A DNA stretch of 64,000 nt from Amycolatopsis saalfeldensis (GTDB lineage Bacteria > Actinomycetota > Actinomycetes > Mycobacteriales > Pseudonocardiaceae). A program made the position numbers and the translations under genes. How positions within the stretch are numbered: position 1 is the first letter of the stretch; every line of letters begins with the position of its first letter. Below the pieces are notes generated by a model. That model saw only the letters and a list, made by a program, of their open reading frames with translations, was not told where the DNA came from and ran no database searches. Shown here in pieces: positions 8,624 through 15,055 of the stretch. The DNA is taken from NCBI RefSeq assembly GCF_900110575.1, contig NZ_FOEF01000012.1, positions 1 through 64,000 on the forward strand, written 5' to 3'.

Positions 8624-8884
8624 TCAGTTATTCGTAGATTTCACGAGGCCTGAATTGATCAGGTCATTCACGAACTCCTCCACGTCCACGGCGGCCGTTT
8701 CCGGCGCCACATCAAACCTCCTCCCGATTTCTTCCGCAATGTCTGCAACGCTGCGCGACCCATCGCAGAGCTGCCAAATTTCCAACTCGACGGGTCCCAA
8801 CTCGAAGGCATCGCTGCCTAGAACAACAAAACAGCTAGACCCCCTCATTGCGGTACGCGCCAGCAATGACCTCATGATCTTCAT
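8624..8884 (-). CDS. PqqD-like stand-alone RiPP recognition element
   Basis: This 86-residue protein matches the PqqD fold: an N-terminal beta strand region (SSCFVVLGSDAFELGPVELEIWQLCDGSRSVADIAEEIGRRFDV), a small helical bundle, and a C-terminal helix (VDVEEFVNDLINSGLV). PqqD/RRE domains bind the leader of a ribosomal peptide and hand it to a modifying enzyme. The ATG at 8884 is chosen because GAGGAG lies six bases upstream; the frame itself runs back to about 8971. It comes directly after the 23-residue peptide gene. The combination of stand-alone RRE and tiny peptide is the strongest sign of RiPP biology here. Confidence 0.85.
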   Translation of the reverse strand: MKIMRSLLARTAMRGSSCFVVLGSDAFELGPVELEIWQLCDGSRSVADIAEEIGRRFDVAPETAAVDVEEFVNDLINSGLVKSTNN

Positions 8885-8972
8885 CAGATACTCCTCTATG
8901 TCGATTGAGCAGATGGACCCCACCGGGCCGCAGAAAGAAAACTCCTCCACGGCACGATGGGGCCTCGTCAAA

Positions 8973-9044
8973 TCAGATAGTGGGGCTAATAGGGGCCTTG
9001 ACTACGTCGATTCGACGAAGCACTGGCTTACGGTACTTACGCAT
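8973..9044 (-). CDS. 23-residue peptide with YxxPxL motif, candidate RiPP precursor or leader
   Basis: This is a short frame starting MRKYRKPVLR and ending KAPISPTI. A perfect AGGAGG lies seven bases before the ATG. Residues Y4, P7 and L9 give Y-x-x-P-x-L, the leader signature that stand-alone RREs recognise in actinomycete lasso-type systems. The gene sits directly upstream of the PqqD-like RRE and overlaps the end of the 59-residue gene (9037-9044). There is no long core after the motif, so the peptide may be a scaffold that is extended or decorated, or may act as a short core itself. The function is inferred, not shown. Confidence 0.7.
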   Translation of the reverse strand: MRKYRKPVLRRIDVVKAPISPTI

Positions 9045-9216
9045 TTCCCATCCTCCTCTCGCTGTCAATCCCTACGACGGTAAACCCCGTCGCAAGTTTG
9101 CAGGGCAGATCGAGGCGGCCTACGCGGAGCCTGCGGGCCACCGCCTGCATCCGATTGCCGCACTGCCAGAAATACTCCGAATCCCCGTCGACAATGAACT
9201 TCACCTCGATCCGCAT
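9037..9216 (-). CDS. 59-residue protein of unknown function
   Basis: It starts MRIEVKFIVDGDSEYFWQCG and ends ERRMGNA. Composition is balanced, with a predicted strand-strand-helix-strand pattern, and codon use matches the operon. It lies 54 bp after the DUF2797 gene, and its last eight bases overlap the start of the 23-residue peptide gene, so translation is probably coupled. No family recognised. It could be a partner of the RRE or a second small substrate. No strong ribosome binding site is seen. Confidence 0.6.
   Translation of the reverse strand: MRIEVKFIVDGDSEYFWQCGNRMQAVARRLRVGRLDLPCKLATGFTVVGIDSERRMGNA
9052..9057 (-). promoter_or_regulatory. Perfect Shine-Dalgarno AGGAGG for the 23-residue peptide
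   Basis: The motif lies inside the 3' end of the 59-residue gene, seven bases from the peptide's ATG. It is the best ribosome binding site in the operon and argues that the tiny frame is translated, probably at a higher rate than its neighbours. An ATG in the spacer, in the frame of the 59-residue gene, would give only a four-residue product. Confidence 0.75.
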
Positions 9217-9270
9217 GTTTTCTGACTGTCTGGAACCTGGCGGCGTCGATGTGCGTCGCTAAGTCGCCGA

Positions 9271-10200
9271 TCAGAAGAGCGTCTGACGCACGTCCACCTC
9301 TTCAGGCCGATCGAGCAGGGGACGCCCCCGCAGCGCGCCGACGTCAATGCATCGCGCCGGCTTCCCTGCCACTGGACGAGAAATCACGAGCGAACCAGCC
9401 AGGCCTGCGACGCGGCCGCTAAATTGACCAGTAGCAAGCTGCACGGGCGTCTCGTCGAACGCGGCTGCGGTTGACGCGGGCACACTCCAGGGGCGAGGCG
9501 GATTGATGTGTACCGCACCGGCAGCTTCGACTGTCCGCTGCAGTAACGCCGCAGAGTTGTCGAGCAGTTCGGCGAGAATCTTTCTGCTGGCATTCGGCTT
9601 AACGGACTCACGAAGGCCGGCAATCTTCCGAGCCGTGCGAACCACTTTAGGAAGGCTCAGTGCGGAGGCCAATTCCGCCTCGGCGCGCCGCACTACGAAT
9701 CCGTCCGATGCCTCGGCCACGTAAGCGGCAGCAACCGGGCCCTGTTCATCAAGCCTCGCGGGAACTCGCTCGGCAGCGACGGTGCCGACCTTTGTCGTGC
9801 CACCGGGGAACGTTGCGATGTAGAGTAGATGTGGCTGGCTCAAATACCTCTGTACATGGTGAGATATATCCTTGCTTAGCTCGGTAGCGAGATGTACTGA
9901 GCGAAAACCTTCCCGGCGGGCGCACTGCTCGCACTGCCCGGTCCGCGCCGGGCGCCAGGCATCGCATGTGACGTGCAAGTCCGGTTTCGAAACGTCGTAC
10001 CAGCCACAGCAGACGCGAGCAGAGGCGCGCGCCACATTCGGGACTACGTCAGCTGTAACCAGTTGAGATTGGGCAAGACTTGCCTTGCCAACCCGTAGCC
10101 GCGGTTCGCGACTGTGCCACTCAACGCCAAGCAGCAGCCATCGCTCCTCGGTCTGCAAATCACCCGAGAAAAGGTCTGATAATGCGGCCAAGGTGGTCAC
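9271..10200 (-). CDS. DUF2797-family protein
   Basis: This 309-residue protein has the DUF2797 signature: a Cys cluster (CARRE preceded by GQCEQC and HVTCDAW), then YIATFPGGTTKVGTVAAERVPARLDEQGPVAAAYVAEASDGFVVRRAEAELA, matching the KVG-T...R...RW.DQG...GR.E pattern of the family. The biochemical role of the family is not established. The GTG at 10200 is preferred because it overlaps the QueD stop by GTGA, as elsewhere in this operon. Four Cys before the core suggest a zinc site. Confidence 0.75.
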   Translation of the reverse strand: MTTLAALSDLFSGDLQTEERWLLLGVEWHSREPRLRVGKASLAQSQLVTADVVPNVARASARVCCGWYDVSKPDLHVTCDAWRPARTGQCEQCARREGFRSVHLATELSKDISHHVQRYLSQPHLLYIATFPGGTTKVGTVAAERVPARLDEQGPVAAAYVAEASDGFVVRRAEAELASALSLPKVVRTARKIAGLRESVKPNASRKILAELLDNSAALLQRTVEAAGAVHINPPRPWSVPASTAAAFDETPVQLATGQFSGRVAGLAGSLVISRPVAGKPARCIDVGALRGRPLLDRPEEVDVRQTLF

Positions 10201-10565
10201 AGACTGTATCCGGTAAGCGTACATCCACTGGTATCCGTCTCGTACACCTCCACCGCCGAGAGCAATCGCAAATCGGGATATACGAAATCCCAGATCCACA
10301 TTGCTAACCGCTCGCACGTCGGGTTCTCCAGGCCATCAACATCATTTAAGCAACGATGGTCAAGTGCTTCATCTACCGGCTTGAATGCTGCAGATACCTC
10401 AGCGAAGTCGACGACCCAACCCAGTTCTTGATCGACTTCTCCCCGAACCCGTAAAACCACTCGGTAAGAATGTCCGTGAAGCCTCGAACACTGATGTCCG
10501 GACGGCACCTTCGGTAGCCAGTGTGCTGCTTGAAACGTAAATTCCTTATGAATTTCGACGCTCAT
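10197..10565 (-). CDS. queD: 6-carboxy-5,6,7,8-tetrahydropterin synthase (QueD)
   Basis: This 122-residue protein starts MSVEIHKEFTFQAAHWLP. Zinc ligands are the His in FQAAHWL and the pair in LHGHSY. The catalytic Cys is in GHQCSRLHGH. Both are typical of the 6-pyruvoyl-tetrahydropterin synthase fold. QueD makes CPH4 from 7,8-dihydroneopterin triphosphate, the first committed step to preQ0. The start overlaps the QueE stop by ATGA. No GTP cyclohydrolase I gene is seen in the window, so the substrate presumably comes from the housekeeping enzyme. Confidence 0.92.
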   Translation of the reverse strand: MSVEIHKEFTFQAAHWLPKVPSGHQCSRLHGHSYRVVLRVRGEVDQELGWVVDFAEVSAAFKPVDEALDHRCLNDVDGLENPTCERLAMWIWDFVYPDLRLLSAVEVYETDTSGCTLTGYSL

Positions 10566-11212
10566 GATATGCCAACAATCTTGTGTGTTTGCAAGCTTAA
10601 CCGCCATTGTGGGTGCTTCAGACAGTAACGGAGCACGCCGGGAATATGGTCAATATCATCAGTATCAAGAGGTTGCAGACTAAAGATTCCGAAATCTAAG
10701 TGTGCAAAGTCTGCGGGATGGTTATCAGACTGGGGGTATACAAGCTTCAGCTCATCACCTGAGGTGAGCTGTAGTTGCGTACGAGCTTTGGGGCTCACGC
10801 ATATCCAGTCTAGTCCCAAAGGTGGAACAATAGTCCCGTTTGTCTCGACTGCCACGTAAAACCCTCTAGCCTTCAGCGCCTTGATTAGCGCCTCGTCTAC
10901 CTGAAGTAGTGGCTCCCCACCAGTGAGCACTACCATTCGCTCGCGGTGATGCCGAGGGTTCTTGTCGTTGGGCCATTTTCTCGCGACCGCATCGGCGAGT
11001 TCGCTAGCCGTTTCAAACTGGCCGCCCCCCGGGCCGTCCTGACCAACGAAGTCGGTGTCGCAGAAGGTGCAGACCGCGCGCGCGCGGTCTTCCTCACGAC
11101 CGGTCCACAAATTACATAGGGAGAATCTGCAGAATACCGCCGGTCGTCCTGCATGCGCACCCTCCCCCTGCAACGTATAGAATACTTCCTTGACCAGGTA
11201 TCGCCGCCCCAT
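10562..11212 (-). CDS. queE: 7-carboxy-7-deazaguanine synthase (QueE, radical SAM)
   Basis: This is a protein of about 216 residues. FTLQGEG and GRPAVFCRF are followed by the atypical cluster motif C-x14-C-x2-C (CNLWTGREEDRARAVCTFCDTDF), found in one QueE subclass. The SAM-binding GGE lies in LTGGEPLLQ. The enzyme turns CPH4 into 7-carboxy-7-deazaguanine (CDG). The ATG at 11212 shares one base with the preceding stop (TGATG). It lies between a thymidylate-kinase-like gene and queD. Confidence 0.93.
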   Translation of the reverse strand: MGRRYLVKEVFYTLQGEGAHAGRPAVFCRFSLCNLWTGREEDRARAVCTFCDTDFVGQDGPGGGQFETASELADAVARKWPNDKNPRHHRERMVVLTGGEPLLQVDEALIKALKARGFYVAVETNGTIVPPLGLDWICVSPKARTQLQLTSGDELKLVYPQSDNHPADFAHLDFGIFSLQPLDTDDIDHIPGVLRYCLKHPQWRLSLQTHKIVGIS

Positions 11213-11898
11213 CAAGCACCTCCTGCAATCGAGCAGATTCGGCGGACCCGTTCCAGTGCGACTTCAAGAACGGATGCAGAATCCAGATTATCAACCTCGA
11301 TGCGGTGCCAGCCATCATTCGCTCCACAAAGGGAACGAAGCTCACGTCGGACGGCAGATTGGTAATCGACAAATTTTCCCGTGAAGCCCGATTCGAGCGG
11401 CGTAAATCGCGTACGTCGAGTATGTGCAACGGCGGGTTCAAGGTCGAGCAAAAGACCAGTGTCCGGAGGTTGAAGGGTCTCGAAAACCGAATCGATGGCA
11501 ACATTACCGAGCAGACCGTCGGCTCTAAATCTGGCCCATATCTTGAAGTGCGAGTTATCGACGACAATATTAATACCGGCCGCGAGCCCCGGCTTTATGA
11601 CGCATTCTTCGAGTAGATGATACCAAGCACCGAGCGCATACAGCCAGTGAAAATCACCCCAGCGTGTCGGTGCGCCGTTGTCTGGGGTATACACAATCTT
11701 GTTAACCGCTCGAAGCCGCGCGGCGACTACGGGGTCAAGTGCGTCGACTGACTTCTTGTCTACCAGGAGAACCGGGACCCGATCAGCCAGCTGTTCGACG
11801 AGTGTTCGCACAAGCGTGGACTTGCCGGCACCGTCGATGCCATCGACGACGATCAACTTGCCAGGACTAGCCGGTGTGCACCTATCGTTGGTCGTCAT
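11212..11898 (-). CDS. Thymidylate-kinase-like P-loop kinase
   Basis: This 228-residue protein has a Walker A at residues 20-27 (GIDGAGKST) and the overall plan of dTMP kinases, but the usual DRY/E motif region is replaced by IVVDNSHFKIWARFRADGLL. A lid-like basic stretch is HTRRTRFTPLESGFTG. It is more divergent than a housekeeping thymidylate kinase. In context it may phosphorylate a modified (deaza)nucleotide or another intermediate. Its start overlaps the HIT gene by ATGA. Confidence 0.75.
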   Translation of the reverse strand: MTTNDRCTPASPGKLIVVDGIDGAGKSTLVRTLVEQLADRVPVLLVDKKSVDALDPVVAARLRAVNKIVYTPDNGAPTRWGDFHWLYALGAWYHLLEECVIKPGLAAGINIVVDNSHFKIWARFRADGLLGNVAIDSVFETLQPPDTGLLLDLEPAVAHTRRTRFTPLESGFTGKFVDYQSAVRRELRSLCGANDGWHRIEVDNLDSASVLEVALERVRRICSIAGGA

Positions 11899-12599
11899 GC
11901 CGTCTCAAACTCTGCGTGTTTGCCCAGCATCCGGGCAAGTCTCTCCTCTTGGGGGAACACTAGCCAGTCCCAGTCGCCGCTATCGGCGCCCAGCCAGGTA
12001 CACATCGCCCTTCGGAAGAACTGGGAGGGTGCGCCCGTTGCCTCAGCGATTAGCGCACCTTGTCCATCATCCAGGGCCAGGTATGACGTACGGCGATCGT
12101 GCACCAAGTTCGCAGCGTCCTCTAGCCAGTCCTCAGTGCTAGCGAACTTCACCAACCCCTCTACCAAATCGACCAGTCCAGCAGATGGGCGGGGAGTCGC
12201 TACTAAGTGCAGGTGAGCATGATCTTGACACGAGCCGCCACGATTGCGGAAATCGAAGCTGCCGTGTTCGAACACGACGACGTTGTCGCCGCTTACTGTG
12301 CGTAGCTTACGCGTTGCCTCCTTGATGGCGGTACGCGCGTTTGCGCGCTCCTGCGGGCTTAAATACGCAAAAGACAGCAGATGGCGTTTTGGCAAGAGCA
12401 AGACGTACCAGTCGGCGAGAGCTCCGAGGCACGGCACTATAGCAAAGTCATCATTCTCCCATAATACGTAGTCTGTGCGACCAGTGGCCAAGCCTCGGTC
12501 GACAAATGCCGAACTGTTTCCGGCCAATTCGTCACAGAATGTACAGATCTTGCTGTGGTCATCGGGCGTAGCCGGAGCGGTCACCTCAGCGGGGCGCAT
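11895..12599 (-). CDS. HIT-family nucleotide hydrolase or transferase
   Basis: This is a protein of about 234 residues. An N-terminal CTFC pair with further Cys/His residues may bind zinc. The histidine triad QDHAHLHLVA sits near residues 125-135. HIT proteins act on nucleoside phosphoramidates, dinucleoside polyphosphates or nucleoside monophosphate adducts through a covalent nucleotidyl-histidine. The ATG at 12599 starts inside the end of the phosphorylase-like gene. A phosphoramidate-cleaving or NMP-transferring enzyme fits a pathway that joins nucleotides to another group, but this is inference. Confidence 0.82.
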   Translation of the reverse strand: MRPAEVTAPATPDDHSKICTFCDELAGNSSAFVDRGLATGRTDYVLWENDDFAIVPCLGALADWYVLLLPKRHLLSFAYLSPQERANARTAIKEATRKLRTVSGDNVVVFEHGSFDFRNRGGSCQDHAHLHLVATPRPSAGLVDLVEGLVKFASTEDWLEDAANLVHDRRTSYLALDDGQGALIAEATGAPSQFFRRAMCTWLGADSGDWDWLVFPQEERLARMLGKHAEFETA

Positions 12600-13677
12600 C
12601 GTTCGACTCCTTAATTGCAGGAAGGTTGTTGTAGATCTCGCCACTTATCTGATCGAGCAACAGGTCGCGACGGAATCGAACGTTTCCGTCCCGCTCGTTG
12701 GACAAGTCTGCCGGATAATTTCGAGCCAGATTGTTCGAAATTATATGATGGTAGCCGAACGGGATGCCACATGTCCGAGCGGCAAGACCCATGTGTCCAA
12801 TCTCCGGATCGACGAATTGCCGATCAATGTGTTCTTCGAGCCAAGTTCGGGTCTCTAACAAAACAGAGGGAGACGTAACGTGAACTCCCCTTCGAGCACC
12901 ATTCCCTGCTCCGAAGTAGTTCCGCCAATGGACCAGTTTACCGTCGACTAGACTGCTGTCACCGGTGGCTAACAGCGTATTTGGCTCCCACGCGGGGTTG
13001 AGCGCGCCAACCTTGCCGACGTAGACCACCGCAGACGCACCTAGCTGATAGACACGCTCGACGACGCGGCCAGCGACATCACCCCAAATACTATGCTCGA
13101 ACCCGAGGTGGCAAACGCTACGCCCAGCTACATGACGAACCTTCCAGGAGTAGCCGTCGCCCGCTTGCCAGCCGCTGACACCGGCGATTCGATCGAGTCC
13201 CCATCCGACTACGACCACCGTGCCCGGTTCAATTTCGGGAGTGCATCGACTTAGCTCAAGCCGAGCTGCATCAGCCTCAGGGAGTTCCACCATTACACGA
13301 GTATTGATACGATTTGTCATTTCCAAGTACGTCGCCAAGATTAGCCCGTAATGATAGACATAATCGCGCCCCGGGTAGCAATTTACTACGAGCTCATTCC
13401 CATGCCGTACCGCGGTTGGCCTTTGCCAATTGAACAACTTGTCGCGCTTCTCGTATCGAGAAGATTCAGCCGTTGGAAGATGTCGACCAACCACGCGTAA
13501 ACACTTCCAGTCTCGTTCCGAGACAAGATGGTGCACCTTGATTTCAAGGTACCGAGCCAACCGCTCGCGACTCATTGTGTGATCACGCCAATCTGCTGGC
13601 GCTACCTCTTGTGGGGCAAGATCACGGTAATCGACAGTTGGATACGAATCTCCGGGCGCGTCCATTCGAATGATCAT
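12586..13677 (-). CDS. Nucleoside-phosphorylase-like protein
   Basis: This is a protein of about 363 residues. The C-terminal half has PNP/UDP-phosphorylase-type features: VVYVGKVGAL, a glycine-rich NYFGAGNGARRGVHVTSPSVLLE, and VDPEIGHMGLAARTCGIPFG, which resembles the V-MEG sugar/base-binding region with a changed core (PEIG). The N-terminal 100 residues are unlike standard phosphorylases. The ATG at 13677 overlaps the TGT-like stop by ATGA. It might cleave or form an N-glycosidic bond to a deazapurine base. Assignment is at fold level only. Confidence 0.6.
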   Translation of the reverse strand: MIIRMDAPGDSYPTVDYRDLAPQEVAPADWRDHTMSRERLARYLEIKVHHLVSERDWKCLRVVGRHLPTAESSRYEKRDKLFNWQRPTAVRHGNELVVNCYPGRDYVYHYGLILATYLEMTNRINTRVMVELPEADAARLELSRCTPEIEPGTVVVVGWGLDRIAGVSGWQAGDGYSWKVRHVAGRSVCHLGFEHSIWGDVAGRVVERVYQLGASAVVYVGKVGALNPAWEPNTLLATGDSSLVDGKLVHWRNYFGAGNGARRGVHVTSPSVLLETRTWLEEHIDRQFVDPEIGHMGLAARTCGIPFGYHHIISNNLARNYPADLSNERDGNVRFRRDLLLDQISGEIYNNLPAIKESNDAPR

Positions 13678-14510
13678 GTCGTCACCGCATGGGGAAATCG
13701 AATGTCGCAACCTGCGGCCTCTCGCAAAACAGTGACATTGCTCCGCGCGAGCGCAAGCATGGAGGAATTGAGGCTGTCGATATGCTCGACGGAAAGTTCA
13801 GGTTTTCGGTAACCCTCGCCAGGCAGTATCGCTATATTGAGTGCCGCCATCACCACAGGTGTCGCACAGTCCACTGACTTGATCCAAGTGTGCCGTCGTT
13901 GCCGCGCCAACTCAATATCCCCGGAATCAGAAAGGCCCAAAAGTCGGTAACAGATATTTGGATCGACCAAACCTCGTTCTGCCATGTAAGCTGTGGCAGC
14001 GATTCGATTGAACGCCGGCCCGGAACTATCCGACCGTTTAGGAGCCGGTAACGCAATAGAGTCGAGAAATGCGCATTCTGTCATTCGCTCAAGGCATCGA
14101 TACCAATCGAGGTCGTCGGCGCCCTGCACAACTCCGCACAGCCCGATTCCGTATTCATTGTCCATTAGCTCTCGCGCAGCAGCCGAGCTGGCTGCCCATG
14201 TTGATGTTCCATCGTGAAGGTAGTCGGGCAGCACAACCTCATGAGCGCCCACCATTCTGGCCGCGTGTAAGAGCGCGGCACTTGAAAGAGGCGAGCCTAA
14301 CTCGAATGCCCCGTTGTCGACGATAAGGTGCGCCCCCCGATTGCCCTGATCGCGATAGAAATCAACATAGGGTACGTCCGTGAGAATTCGATGTGCGGCA
14401 AGATAATGTACAGTGGGTGGATCTTGGTCGGCCAGTTCGGTTAGATTTCGAGTCGGGCAGATTACCGACAGGGCGATTCCTTCAGCGGCCCGTACTGTGG
14501 CGGAACTCAT
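13674..14510 (-). CDS. tRNA-guanine-transglycosylase-like (TGT-fold) protein
   Basis: This 278-residue protein has TGT-like TIM-barrel landmarks: LIVDNGAFELG in place of the first active-site aspartate loop, EVVLPDYLHDG in place of the second, and GLCGVVQGADDLDWYRCLERM matching the GIVQGG stretch. It is about 100 residues shorter than bacterial TGT and I see no C-terminal zinc site. It resembles the shorter phage and DNA-modification type homologues more than a housekeeping TGT. It may exchange guanine for a 7-deazaguanine in DNA, RNA or a nucleotide. The true substrate cannot be read from sequence. Confidence 0.7.
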   Translation of the reverse strand: MSSATVRAAEGIALSVICPTRNLTELADQDPPTVHYLAAHRILTDVPYVDFYRDQGNRGAHLIVDNGAFELGSPLSSAALLHAARMVGAHEVVLPDYLHDGTSTWAASSAAARELMDNEYGIGLCGVVQGADDLDWYRCLERMTECAFLDSIALPAPKRSDSSGPAFNRIAATAYMAERGLVDPNICYRLLGLSDSGDIELARQRRHTWIKSVDCATPVVMAALNIAILPGEGYRKPELSVEHIDSLNSSMLALARSNVTVLREAAGCDIRFPHAVTT

Positions 14511-15055
14511 GATGATATCTTTGCTATGAGCGCGTCCACAAGCGCAGCCACGGCAACAGAATTGTCAGTAACGTCGATAATAAGATCCCAGTCTCCGCTG
14601 TCCAAGTCTGCGAGCGAACGAATGGCGGAACTAACTTGTTCAGATGCGCGATCTGGGTCGTCGAGGTGACGAATAGTCAGCCGTTCACGCAGGAGTTCGA
14701 TTGTTGGCCGCACATAGACGCGGATAGCATGGGGCCATATGCTGGAGGTGTCGCTAACGTCGCTCTTGGTGGCAAGGGGTAGTACGACAATTCGATGATT
14801 GGAGTGATTTTTGTCGATCCAACTTTTGTCGTAGCCGTAGAGATGTTGCCCTACGACACGGCGCAGGCAGAATTGATGCTCGCGTCGGCGAAATTCTTCG
14901 CGGGTTAGAAACACGTCGTTATTGTCATCGATACCCCTACTGGGGCGCGTCACTGCTCCTCTTGCTAGGACGTAATGTTCACCGCGGACAAGGAGCGCCC
15001 GGGCGGTGTGGGTTTTGCCACCACCTCGGGGCGAAGCGAGAGCAAGGATCGTCAT
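14507..15055 (-). CDS. Guanylate-kinase/PhnN-like P-loop kinase
   Basis: This 182-residue protein has a Walker A at residues 8-16 (SPRGGGKTH) and the substrate-binding pattern of guanylate kinase and ribose 1,5-bisphosphokinase (VTRPSRG, then FLTREEFRRREHQFCLRR...YGYDKSWID). It probably phosphorylates a guanine-like nucleotide or a ribosyl phosphate. The start overlaps the QueC fusion by ATGA. With the thymidylate-kinase-like protein it is the second nucleotide kinase in the operon, which suggests that a nucleotide, not a free base, is an intermediate. Confidence 0.75.
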   Translation of the reverse strand: MTILALASPRGGGKTHTARALLVRGEHYVLARGAVTRPSRGIDDNNDVFLTREEFRRREHQFCLRRVVGQHLYGYDKSWIDKNHSNHRIVVLPLATKSDVSDTSSIWPHAIRVYVRPTIELLRERLTIRHLDDPDRASEQVSSAIRSLADLDSGDWDLIIDVTDNSVAVAALVDALIAKISS

